From assembly GCF_003574095.1 (NCBI RefSeq), contig NZ_QWLA01000005.1:1-64000 (forward strand): a stretch of 64,000 bases of DNA. Direction: 5' to 3'. Position numbers and translations under genes: made by a program. This DNA is from Calidithermus roseus. Lineage in GTDB: Bacteria > Deinococcota > Deinococci > Deinococcales > Thermaceae. The stretch's first letter is position 1, and every line of letters begins with the position of its first letter. The notes below the pieces were generated by a model that had not been told where the DNA came from, ran no database searches, and saw only the letters and a program-made list of their open reading frames with translations. Positions 15,498 to 25,391 of the stretch are shown here, one piece after another.

Positions 15498-15896
15498 TCA
15501 ACCTGCTTTGGGTTTGATGTCGAGGGTGAGGTTGTCGTAGTTGTAGAGCGTGCCGGACTCGCAGTAGACCTGGGCCTCGAGGGTGGTGATCGCCGGGTCC
15601 AGGCTCTCCTCGGCTTTGACGTTGAGTACCGCGTTGGGGGTTTCTCCCTCGAAGGTGGGGGGCGTGAGGGTGGCGCTCAGGCCGCTGGGCAGGGAGCCGC
15701 CCGCCTGGGTGCGCACCGAGCAGATCACGGGGGCCGTGAAGTCCTTGGCCCGCTCGAGCGCCACGATGGCCGCAGAGCCGTTGGAGTCGCCACGAACGAC
15801 CTCGAGCACCTTGGGGTTCACGCTGATGCGGAAGGTGAAGACGTTGCAGCCGCTGAGCAGGCCAAGCAGAGCTAGCAAGGCTAAGGTCTTGTGCAT
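15498..15896 (-). CDS. Hypothetical lipoprotein
   Basis: The 132-residue protein has a lipoprotein signal, MHKTLALLALLGLLSGCN, with lipobox LLSGC (Cys17). The mature part (ISVNPKVLEVVRGDSNGSAAIVAL ... LPSGLSATLTPP ... ALEAQVYCESGTL) looks like one Ig-like beta-sandwich domain of the kind found in surface proteins. There are two further Cys that could pair. It is divergent from the helicase gene, with 97 bases between. Function unknown. Confidence 0.72.
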   Translation of the reverse strand: MHKTLALLALLGLLSGCNVFTFRISVNPKVLEVVRGDSNGSAAIVALERAKDFTAPVICSVRTQAGGSLPSGLSATLTPPTFEGETPNAVLNVKAEESLDPAITTLEAQVYCESGTLYNYDNLTLDIKPKAG

Positions 15897-15993
15897 AAGA
15901 GCAGTCTACCTTCTGGCTTCCACGGGCTGTCCCGTAGCACGCACACCGCCTTACCTTTGGCCGAGGGGCAGGTGGTAGACTTCGGGGGCTGTT

Positions 15994-18138
<2,145 letters not shown>

Positions 18139-18189
18139 GTCGATAGTTTTCCTGGCTCGGCACGCGGGGGCTCGTACGGGAGTTGAACC

Positions 18190-18642
18190 ATGCGTAAATG
18201 GCTGATTGCACTGACGGCGTTCTGCGGCATTTCCTTCGCCGGTGGGCTCGATTTCGGCGTAGGGGTGCGCAATGGCCCCTATGGCAATTTCGTGGGTAGC
18301 CTGGGCGCCTATCTCGACGGTTTTCCCCTCGACGTGCGCACCAACCTGGTCGTGGGCGGCCCCAACGGGCTGATCCTCACCGCCGAGGCGCTCTATACCC
18401 TGCCCATGGAGCTTATCGTTCGCCCTTACGTGAGCGGGGGAGTGGGGGCGGGGATCACCGTGCGCCAGGGCACCGGGGAGATCACTTTCTCACTGGGGCA
18501 GACCTGGTACGGCTTCGTCAGCGCCGGGGTGCAGTTCCCCGACCGGGGCTACCGGCCCTACCTCGAGGTGACCCAGTTCGTCGGCGCCGATGTCTTTACC
18601 CTCTTCCGAGCGGGTTTTGTGGCTCAGGTGCGGATTCTCTAG
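18190..18642 (+). CDS. Hypothetical exported protein, beta-barrel-like
   Basis: The 150-residue protein has a Sec signal MRKWLIALTAFCGISFAGG. The rest alternates hydrophobic and polar residues with many Gly and aromatic residues, ending AGFVAQVRIL, which fits a small outer-membrane beta-barrel. GGGAG precedes the ATG. Family not recognised. It lies 51 bases after the helicase gene. Confidence 0.7.
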   Translation: MRKWLIALTAFCGISFAGGLDFGVGVRNGPYGNFVGSLGAYLDGFPLDVRTNLVVGGPNGLILTAEALYTLPMELIVRPYVSGGVGAGITVRQGTGEITFSLGQTWYGFVSAGVQFPDRGYRPYLEVTQFVGADVFTLFRAGFVAQVRIL

Positions 18643-18751
18643 CCAACGATCGGTGGCCAGACGCCCAACGCAAGACGCTGTCCGTAAGGGCTGGCTCCCG
18701 ACTTTCCCGATCTCTAGGCAGGAGAGGGGCGAGGGAATACACTGGCCTTTC

Positions 18752-19483
18752 GTGAAGCCCCTGGTCATCCTGCATCAGCGCTCGAGCCAGCTTCTTTCGC
18801 CCCTGCTCACGGCTACGGTGGGCCACAAGCTGCCCCTGCACGTCTACGCGGCGGAGGTGGGGAGCGGCCTGGTGGCGGCCCTGGCTGGGCTGGTCCCGCT
18901 GGGCTTTGCCGGGGCGGTGCTGGAAGACCCCCAGGTTCGTATCGATGCCCTGAAGCTGGTGGGGGCGCTCGAGCCCGAGGCCCGCGAGGCTGCGCGGGTG
19001 GATTTGGTGGTTCCCGAGGGAGCGCGGCTGCGGGGCTACTACCTCGAGGGCATGGCGCTGGCCAACTTGCTCCACCGCTACGCCTTTGGCGACCGGCTGC
19101 TGTGGCTGGGGCCGCTGCGCCCCGAACTCACCGCCGGGTTGCGCAGCGTGGCGCGGGTCTCACTGGTGGCCCCCAGCTTTCCCGAGGGCGACGCCTTCAT
19201 GGCCCGCGTCCCCTCGCCCCAGCGGGGCGACGTGGTAGTGGGCCTCGAGCGGGCCGAGGCCCTGGCCCGCCACAGCGACTTGCTCCTCTACGCCGGCGGG
19301 CCGTTGCCGCTGGAGATACTCCAGCCCTACCACACGTTACTGGCCTTGCAGAGTGTGCCCAAGGAGGCCTACCGCCTCATCGGCCAGTACATCGGCCCCC
19401 AGGAGCTCCAGCGCTTTCACCTCTCGGTGATCCTCGAGGCGCTGGGCTTCGCCCTGCCGCCGGACGCCTTCGCGGTCAGTTGA
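18752..19483 (+). CDS. Shikimate-dehydrogenase-like pseudoenzyme
   Basis: I take GTG 18752 (MKPLVILHQRSS) as the start, giving 243 residues. The first half can be aligned by eye with AroE: SSQLLSPLLTA with the substrate-binding SLSPxMH region, LGFAGAVLEDPQVRIDAL with the GxNxTxPxK block, and LEPEAREAARVDLVVPEGARLRGYYLEGMAL with the EAxxxGAVNTxxxxxGxxxGxNTD block. The catalytic Lys and Asp of AroE are not kept (EDPQVR and YYLEG replace them), and the NADP loop GAGGAxRA is replaced by WLGPLRPEL. The AroE fold is therefore inferred, but dehydrogenase activity is unlikely. It converges on the next gene with an 8-base overlap. Confidence 0.6.
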   Translation: MKPLVILHQRSSQLLSPLLTATVGHKLPLHVYAAEVGSGLVAALAGLVPLGFAGAVLEDPQVRIDALKLVGALEPEAREAARVDLVVPEGARLRGYYLEGMALANLLHRYAFGDRLLWLGPLRPELTAGLRSVARVSLVAPSFPEGDAFMARVPSPQRGDVVVGLERAEALARHSDLLLYAGGPLPLEILQPYHTLLALQSVPKEAYRLIGQYIGPQELQRFHLSVILEALGFALPPDAFAVS

Positions 19484-19973
19484 AAGTCCCGTAGGGGGGC
19501 TGCCCGAAGCGTTGCAGCAGCCTGGGGCTGATCTCGAGCTGGGGGTTCTTGTGCTGCACGGCCTCGAGGATGGCCTGGGCCACTTCCCGCGCGTTGCTCA
19601 GATAGCGCAGGTTGACGGCGGCCAGCGGAAGCTTGTCGCCGAGCCGGGCCAGCACCAAGTAGCGGTTGCCGCCCAGGTCGCGGCTCAGGTCGGCCAGGTT
19701 GGGCTGGGCGAGGTCGGTATGCTGAGCCCCCAGCAGCCTGCGCTGGGTGAGCCGCTCGGGGGTGACCTCTACCCGGTCGAAGAAGAGCAGCTCGAGGCCC
19801 ATCCGCAGCAGGTAAAACACCATCGCCAATACGATGACGAAAGCCGCCCAGAAGGGATCAACCCCTTGCCAGTACCCTGCGATGAGACTCCAGAACAGGA
19901 AAAGGGTGGAGAGCAGATAACCCACCCCCACCACATAAGCCGTGGGTGCCTTGCGACTACGAATGGTTTTCAT
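19476..19973 (-). CDS. Membrane protein with PH-like cytosolic domain
   Basis: The 165-residue protein starts with a basic stretch, then two hydrophobic helices (YVVGVGYLLSTLFLFWSLIAG and FWAAFVIVLAMVFYLLRMGLELLF). A soluble region follows whose opening, FDRVEVTPERLTQRRLLG, is like the first strands of bacterial PH (bPH2-type) domains. Function unknown. It is convergent with the AroE-like gene, sharing the last 8 bases. Confidence 0.7.
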   Translation of the reverse strand: MKTIRSRKAPTAYVVGVGYLLSTLFLFWSLIAGYWQGVDPFWAAFVIVLAMVFYLLRMGLELLFFDRVEVTPERLTQRRLLGAQHTDLAQPNLADLSRDLGGNRYLVLARLGDKLPLAAVNLRYLSNAREVAQAILEAVQHKNPQLEISPRLLQRFGQPPYGTFN

Positions 19974-20158
19974 CGCTCCTGAGTTTATTGCCTCGGGGGT
20001 GAGTCGTTGAGGGCTGGGAAAGGGGGGAGCGAGGGGTTACGGGTGTTGGGAGCCTCGTGGCATAGGGGTTGGTGATCGGCGTCTTCGAGACAACAAACAC
20101 GTGTTCGGTTTTTTTGGCCTTCATCCGGTGGGTACACTGAAGGGGAGGAGGTGAATTC

Positions 20159-20503
20159 ATGGCAGGGAATTCGCAGGAACCCAAAGGCAAGACCTGGGTC
20201 GAGGAGATCGAGATTTCAGGCGGCCAGCTCGTCGACAAGGTACGCGAACTCGTGCAGGAAGGCAACGCTCGCCGGGTAACCGTGTGCAAGGAGAATGGGG
20301 AGGAAATCTTTTCAGTGCCTCTGACGGTGGGGGTGCTGGTGGGTGGCGTGGTAACGGTGGCTCTGCCCGTGCTGGCGGCGCTGGGCGTGATTGCCGGGAT
20401 CGTCACCCGTGTACGGCTGAAGATCGAGCGCGAGGAGGGGGCCACCACCGAGATCAGGGAGGAACCCATCACCGAAGTCAAACCCGAGGACAAGCCCCTC
20501 TGA
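20159..20503 (+). CDS. DUF4342 family protein
   Basis: The 114-residue protein matches DUF4342: VEEIEISGGQLVDKVRELVQ and GNARRVTV with a helical N-terminal domain, then the typical SVPLTVGVLVGGVVTVALPVLAALGVIAGIV hydrophobic stretch and a basic-then-acidic tail. The family is widespread in thermophiles and Firmicutes and has no established function; a membrane-associated role is likely. A strong AGGAGG lies upstream of ATG 20159. Confidence 0.8.
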   Translation: MAGNSQEPKGKTWVEEIEISGGQLVDKVRELVQEGNARRVTVCKENGEEIFSVPLTVGVLVGGVVTVALPVLAALGVIAGIVTRVRLKIEREEGATTEIREEPITEVKPEDKPL

Positions 20504-20807
20504 CGGGGGACCGGACGTGACCGAGGGAAAGAAGACCCGGAGCTGAGTCTGAGGAAGGGAAGCAGCAAAGCCTTGACCCTGAACGGGCGAGGAATCCTGT
20601 AGGGGCGAACCTCGTGTTTGCCCTGTTCGTCGCTCCCCTGACACCCCGCCCACCCCCTCCCGCGTGAGCCGCACACCCCGGCCGGAGCAGGGCAGTACGG
20701 CGTGAGCGCCCTTCCACTGGGAAGTGGGGCTGTAGTTGGCCTGCGGGGTGGGCACAACCCCAGTGGATGATCGATTTCAAAAGGCGTTCAGCTATCGACC
20801 ATCGACT
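20504..20807. other. Non-coding stretch with a palindromic repeat
   Basis: No reading frame here looks real. A GGGCGAAC / GTTTGCCC hairpin (20603-20610 with 20616-20623) preceded by TGTA resembles a common dispersed palindrome of bacterial genomes. GCTATCGACCATCGAC at 20791-20806 belongs to a short intergenic repeat family also seen at 10656, 35608 and 45503. Confidence 0.5.
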
Positions 20808-22139
20808 TCAGCGCCGCTCGAGCCGCATCCACAGGCCCCCTTTGGGGCGGATCGTGACCAGGGGGGCGGCCTCGACGGGCTTCGGGTCAGCAGGGCGAAG
20901 GCGGTAGCGCTGGGCGACGGTCGCGAGGATGAGCTGGCCTTCGACCAGGGCGAAGCTGTTGCCGATGCATAAGCGGGGGCCGCCGCCGAAGGGGATGTAG
21001 GCGTAGCGTGGGGGGCGGGCGTCCTCGAGGAAGCGCTCGGGACGGAAGGTTTCGGGCTCGGGCCAGACCTCGGCCTGGCGGTGGGTGAGGTAGGGGCTCA
21101 GGATCAGCAGGGAGCCCCTGGGGATGGGGTAGCCGCCGACGGTGTCGGGCCCGGTGGCGCGACGGGTGATGAGCCAGGCGGGGGGGTAGAGGCGCAGGGC
21201 CTCCTCGAAGACGGCGCGGGTGTAGGGGAGGCGGGGGAGGTCATCCATGGTCGGGGTGCGGCCTCCTAGGACCTGGGCGAGCTCGGCGTGCAGCGTGGCC
21301 TCGGCCTGGGGGTGTTGGGCCAGGAGGTGCCAGGTCCAGGTGAGGGCGCTGGCGACGGTCTCGTGCCCGGCGATGATGAGGGTGATGAGCTCGTCGCGCA
21401 GTTGGCGCAGGGTCATGGGTTGGCCGTCGTCGTCGCGGGCCTCGAGCAGCAGGGAGAGCAGGTCGTCGCGGGGTAGGCCCTGGGCCCGGCGCTCCTCGAT
21501 GAGCTGGTAAACGGCCTGGTCCAGCACGCCCAGGGCCTGCCGGAAACGGCGGTTGCGCGCCGTGGGCACCCAGGCCGGGGGGCCGAAGGGGTTTTGGGCC
21601 TTGTGGATGACGTAGTCGAGGGTGGTGAGCGTGGCCTCGACCATGCGCTTGGCGGCAGCCGAGAAGTCGCTGGAGAAGAGGGTGAGCCCCACGACCTCCA
21701 GGGTCATCTCCATCATCTCGTGGTCGACGTCGAGCGCTTCACCTTCGCGGGCCTTCCAGCGTTCTAGCATCCGCACGGCGGCAGCGGTCATGGCTTCGCC
21801 GAAGCCCGCGATGCGCTGACGGTGGAAGGCGGGCTGGGCCATGCGGCGCTGGCGCAGCCAGAACTCGCCGTCGCTGGTGAGGAGGCCCTGACCCGTCACC
21901 ATGGCCAGGTTGGTGAACTGTAGCGTGCGCTTGGAGTAGTTCCGGGCGTTGTCTTGCAGCACGTGCTTGACGGCGTTGGGCTGGGCGATGCTGAAGATGT
22001 GCAGGCCCGGCACAGGGAGCCGCACGAAGGGGCCGTAGCGCCGGGCGAGATCGAGCAGAAACTCGAGGGGGTCCTGCTGGAACTCGCGCAGCCGGGGCAG
22101 GAGTTCGCGGGGGGTGGGGCCGGGCACAGCTTGGCGCAT
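20808..22139 (-). CDS. Cytochrome P450, CYP175-like
   Basis: A 443-residue heme monooxygenase from ATG 22139 (ATG 22184 is also in frame). The I-helix IIAGHETVASALTW, ExxR in FEEALRLYPPAW, the PERF block FRPERFLED and heme loop FGGGPRLCIGNSFA are intact. RLYPPAWLITRR and SPYLTHR are close to CYP175A1 of Thermus thermophilus, a beta-carotene hydroxylase, so carotenoid hydroxylation is the best guess. There is no membrane anchor. No redox partner or carotenoid gene is adjacent. Confidence 0.92.
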   Translation of the reverse strand: MRQAVPGPTPRELLPRLREFQQDPLEFLLDLARRYGPFVRLPVPGLHIFSIAQPNAVKHVLQDNARNYSKRTLQFTNLAMVTGQGLLTSDGEFWLRQRRMAQPAFHRQRIAGFGEAMTAAAVRMLERWKAREGEALDVDHEMMEMTLEVVGLTLFSSDFSAAAKRMVEATLTTLDYVIHKAQNPFGPPAWVPTARNRRFRQALGVLDQAVYQLIEERRAQGLPRDDLLSLLLEARDDDGQPMTLRQLRDELITLIIAGHETVASALTWTWHLLAQHPQAEATLHAELAQVLGGRTPTMDDLPRLPYTRAVFEEALRLYPPAWLITRRATGPDTVGGYPIPRGSLLILSPYLTHRQAEVWPEPETFRPERFLEDARPPRYAYIPFGGGPRLCIGNSFALVEGQLILATVAQRYRLRPADPKPVEAAPLVTIRPKGGLWMRLERR

Positions 22140-22258
22140 CCGTGCCGGATGATAACCCACCCTGCCGCGCCGACTGGGCTGCAACTCGCCGATCCCGCGG
22201 TCATCAACTCGGATCGGGTCATAGTCTTTGAAGTTCAGCCCTCTATATCATGGGCGGC

Positions 22259-23767
22259 ATGACTGCGCGCGAAGCCTACGAGTGGCTCGAGGGCCACAGC
22301 AAGGAATCGGCTTACCTGGGGGCTTTCGGGGCCCTGGCTAATTGGGATCAGGCTACCTACACCCCCCGCAAGGGACACCCGCACCGGGCCATGATGCAGG
22401 GCACTCTGGCCAAGCTGCTGCACCAGCGGGCCACCGACCCCCGCATCGGCGAGATGCTGGCGGTGGTGGAGGGCTCCGAGCTGGTGGCCGATCCCACCTC
22501 GGTCGAGGCGGTCAACGTGCGCGAGTGGCGGCGCAGCTTCGAGCAGCAGACCAAGATCCCCGAGCGCCTTGCCGTCGAGTTGGCCCAGGCCACCGCCGAG
22601 GGACAGGCGGTGTGGGAAGAGGCCCGGCCCAAAAACGACTGGGAGGGATTCAAGCCCGTACTCAAGCGCATCTTCGCGCTTACCCGCGAGGTGGCCGACG
22701 CCCTGGGCTACGAGAAGGAGCGCTACGATGCCCTGCTTGACCAGTACGAGCCGGGGGCTACCGCGGCCCAGCTCGAGCCCGTGTTCAAGCGCTTGCGCGA
22801 GGCCACGGTCGATCTGCTGCGCTGCTTGGAGCAGGCCCCGCGCAAGCCCGATGTCTCCGTCCTCCACCGCTATTTTCCCCGCGCAGCCCAGGAAGCCTTC
22901 GCCAAGGAAGTCATTGCCAGGCTGGGCTTCGACCTCGAGGCCGGTCGGCTCGATTCGGTAGCCCACCCCTTCATGATGGGCATCGGCCCAGGTGACGTGC
23001 GCCTGACTACCCGCTACTTCGAGGACTACTTCAACCCGGCCTTCTTCGGCACCATCCACGAGATGGGGCACGGCCTCTACGGCCAGGGCTTGCTGGCCGA
23101 GCACTACGGCACGCCCATGGGCAGCGAGGTCTCGCTGGGTATCCACGAGTCGCAAAGCCGCACCTGGGAGAACCTGGTGGGCCGCAGCCTGGGGTTCTGG
23201 CGCTACTTCTGGCCCCTGGCCCAGCAGCACTTCGAGGCTTTGCGCGACGTGCGGCTGGAGGACTTCCACTTCGCCATCAACCAGGTTCAGCCCAGCCTGA
23301 TCCGCGTCGAGGCCGACGAGGTGACCTACAACCTGCACATCATGATCCGCTTCGAACTCGAGCTGGCCCTGCTGCGCGGCGAACTCTCGCTGGACGACGC
23401 CCCCGAGGCCTGGAACCAGAAGTACCGGGAGTACCTGGGCATCAGCTCGCCCACCCTGGCCGACGGGGTGATGCAGGACGTGCACTGGTCGGCGGGCCTG
23501 ATCGGCTACTTCCCCACCTACAGCCTGGGCAACCTCTACGCCGCGCAGTTCTTCCGGCAGGCCGAGAAAGAACTCGGGGCGCTCGAGCCCCAGTTCGAGC
23601 GGGGCGAGTTCGCACCCTTCCTGGAGTGGACCCGCCGCAAGATTCACCACCAGGGCAGCCGCTACTGGCCGCGCGAGTTGCTAAAGAACGTGACCGGCGA
23701 GGACCTGAACCCCGAGTACCTCATCCGCTACCTCCACGGCAAGTTCAGAAGCCTGTACGGGGTTTGA
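22259..23767 (+). CDS. Carboxypeptidase Taq (M32 metallocarboxypeptidase)
   Basis: A zinc carboxypeptidase that trims C-terminal residues from peptides in the cytoplasm, 502 residues against about 511 in Thermus aquaticus. The zinc site HEMGH and following [15 protein letters not shown] are exact family motifs, as are NVREWR and [26 protein letters not shown] prefer ATG 22259 ([10 protein letters not shown]) to ATG 22250 by comparison with the known enzyme's N-terminus. It is divergent from the P450 gene and closely followed by a nucleotidyltransferase gene. Confidence 0.95.
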   Translation: MTAREAYEWLEGHSKESAYLGAFGALANWDQATYTPRKGHPHRAMMQGTLAKLLHQRATDPRIGEMLAVVEGSELVADPTSVEAVNVREWRRSFEQQTKIPERLAVELAQATAEGQAVWEEARPKNDWEGFKPVLKRIFALTREVADALGYEKERYDALLDQYEPGATAAQLEPVFKRLREATVDLLRCLEQAPRKPDVSVLHRYFPRAAQEAFAKEVIARLGFDLEAGRLDSVAHPFMMGIGPGDVRLTTRYFEDYFNPAFFGTIHEMGHGLYGQGLLAEHYGTPMGSEVSLGIHESQSRTWENLVGRSLGFWRYFWPLAQQHFEALRDVRLEDFHFAINQVQPSLIRVEADEVTYNLHIMIRFELELALLRGELSLDDAPEAWNQKYREYLGISSPTLADGVMQDVHWSAGLIGYFPTYSLGNLYAAQFFRQAEKELGALEPQFERGEFAPFLEWTRRKIHHQGSRYWPRELLKNVTGEDLNPEYLIRYLHGKFRSLYGV

Positions 23768-23790
23768 CGTTCGGTCTTCGACAAAATATT

Positions 23791-24537
23791 GTGGCTGCCG
23801 TGGAAGCCATCGTGCTGGCAGGGGGACGTCCCGACGATCCGCTGGCGAAGCGTTTCGGTGTGCCCAGCAAGTGTTTCGTGCCCTTTCGGGGGCGTCCGCT
23901 GGTCGAGCATGTGCTGGAGGCCCTGGCCGCCTCGGGCCTCACCACGCTGGTGGTGGGGCCGGAGCATCCCCTCGAGCCCGCTCCCAGGCTCCAACTGCTC
24001 GACCGGGGGGGCATGCTGGAGAACCTCGAGGCCGCGCTCGAGGTCGCGCACTCGGATAAGGTTCTGGTCGCTTCGGGTGACATGCCTTTCCTGAGTGCCG
24101 AGGCCATCCGCTACATCCTGGGGCAGGCTCCCAAGGCCGGGCTGGTCTACTGTGCGGTGCGCAAGGAGGAGATCGAGCGCTCCTTCCCTGGCATGCGCCG
24201 CACCTACGCCCGGCTCAGGGAGGGCAGCTTCACCGGCGGCAATGTGATCCTGCTCGACAAACAGCTCTTCAGCTCGGCGCTGGGGCTGGCCCGCAAGGTG
24301 GTGGCACTGCGTAAAAACCCCCTCGCCTTGGCCCAGATGATCGGCTGGGGCGTGCTCCTCAAGCTGCTGCTGAGCCGGCTCAGCATCCCGGAACTCGAGG
24401 CCAGGGTCTCGCACCTGCTGGGTATGTCTGCACGGGCTCTGGTGGTGCCTTTCGCCGGGGTGGGTGTGGACATCGATAAGGAAGAGGACCTGGTGTGGCT
24501 GGAGCGAGGCGCAGTGCGGACGGGTCAGGACCTGTAG
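23791..24537 (+). CDS. MobA-like NTP transferase
   Basis: About 248 residues from GTG 23791. The N-terminus VEAIVLAGG with the later KCFVPFRGRPLVEHVLEAL is the nucleotidyltransferase signature loop, and VLVASGDMPFLSAEAI carries the Asp that binds metal and nucleotide. This is the MobA/IspD/GlmU-type fold. The acceptor is unknown: the protein is longer than MobA and has an added C-terminal helical region (LRKNPLALAQMIGWGVLLKLLLSRLS) seen in NTP transferases of unknown acceptor. It follows the M32 gene by 23 bases. The start codon is uncertain. Confidence 0.82.
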   Translation: MAAVEAIVLAGGRPDDPLAKRFGVPSKCFVPFRGRPLVEHVLEALAASGLTTLVVGPEHPLEPAPRLQLLDRGGMLENLEAALEVAHSDKVLVASGDMPFLSAEAIRYILGQAPKAGLVYCAVRKEEIERSFPGMRRTYARLREGSFTGGNVILLDKQLFSSALGLARKVVALRKNPLALAQMIGWGVLLKLLLSRLSIPELEARVSHLLGMSARALVVPFAGVGVDIDKEEDLVWLERGAVRTGQDL

Positions 24538-24580
24538 AGGTGTGGGCCAGGGCCGCTCAGGGTATTCTAGGGAAGACGAC

Positions 24581-25123
24581 ATGCGAACCGTTCGAGAGCT
24601 ACGCCTTGCTGGTTTGATCGCCTACCTCGCCGCCCTCATTGCTGGAATTCTGGCTTCCGGCCTGGTTCACCTGGCCTTTGGGCGAAGGGGGGCCTTCGGC
24701 TGGGACGGCCTGAACTTCTTCGGCCTGCTCGAGGGCATCTGTTTCTTGCTGGTCTTCACCATTTCGCTGTGGGTATTCAAAAGGGCGGTGCGGGTGACCA
24801 CCACCACCCTGCTCTCAGCGGGGCTTTTCGTGCCCACCTCGGCTAAGGCCCTCGCCAAGCCCATCCCCGTGCTCGATGGGCTGGGCACCGATTCGCTGGA
24901 GACCCAGCTCGCCGTCATCCGCGAGGGCGGGGTGCCCATCGGGGTGATCGGCCTCGAGGACTCCTTGGTCCCCTGGGAAGAAGCCCCCGTGGTGGGCAGC
25001 GACATCGCCGCCAACGACCTCTCGGTGATGTTCCGCAAGTACCCGGTGGTCATCGTGGCCGACGGCGACACCATTCACGGGGCCATCCGCCGCGAGGCTT
25101 ACTTCAAGTACCTCGGTGCATGA
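24581..25123 (+). CDS. Membrane protein with CBS-like cytosolic part
   Basis: I chose ATG 24581 (AGGGAAG upstream), giving 180 residues. Two hydrophobic helices (GLIAYLAALIAGILASGLVHLAF and NFFGLLEGICFLLVFTISLWVF) are followed by a soluble C-terminus. VPIGVIGLEDSLVPWEEAPVVGSDI and YPVVIVADGDTIHGAIRREAYF have the alternating pattern of paired CBS strands, but the match is weak. It lies 43 bases after the nucleotidyltransferase gene and is probably co-transcribed. Function unknown. Confidence 0.65.
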   Translation: MRTVRELRLAGLIAYLAALIAGILASGLVHLAFGRRGAFGWDGLNFFGLLEGICFLLVFTISLWVFKRAVRVTTTTLLSAGLFVPTSAKALAKPIPVLDGLGTDSLETQLAVIREGGVPIGVIGLEDSLVPWEEAPVVGSDIAANDLSVMFRKYPVVIVADGDTIHGAIRREAYFKYLGA

Positions 25124-25335
25124 AGACAACCCAGCCGGATCCCTAATATCGGTCGCTGAGAAGCTTCGGACTTCCAGATATAGATATGGCACCACCCCAC
25201 ATCTGCTAACGTTTGATGAGCAATTAGGTGGGGCGGCGAAGGCTTTGGTCAGGTTGTACGGGGCAGGATAATCCCCTCCAACCTCCGAAGGTCTATACTA
25301 TCTCCAGCTTATATCAAGTTATTTCGCTCATTAGA

Positions 25336-25365
25336 CTTGACAATATTACGCTCAAGTATCATGAT
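25336..25365 (+). promoter_or_regulatory. clpB promoter with embedded HAIR (HspR-type) operator
   Basis: CTTGACA-N7-GCTCAAG at 25336-25356 has the 7-7-7 layout and outer CTTGA/TCAAG of HAIR, the HspR operator. The -35 TTGACA (25337-25342) lies inside it, and a CATGAT -10 (25360-25365) is 17 bases on. The leader to ATG 25392 is about 20 bases. The 25124-25335 stretch shows nothing else I can name. Confidence 0.75.
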
Positions 25366-25391
25366 AAAACTACTGCGACGGAGGCTTTGAC

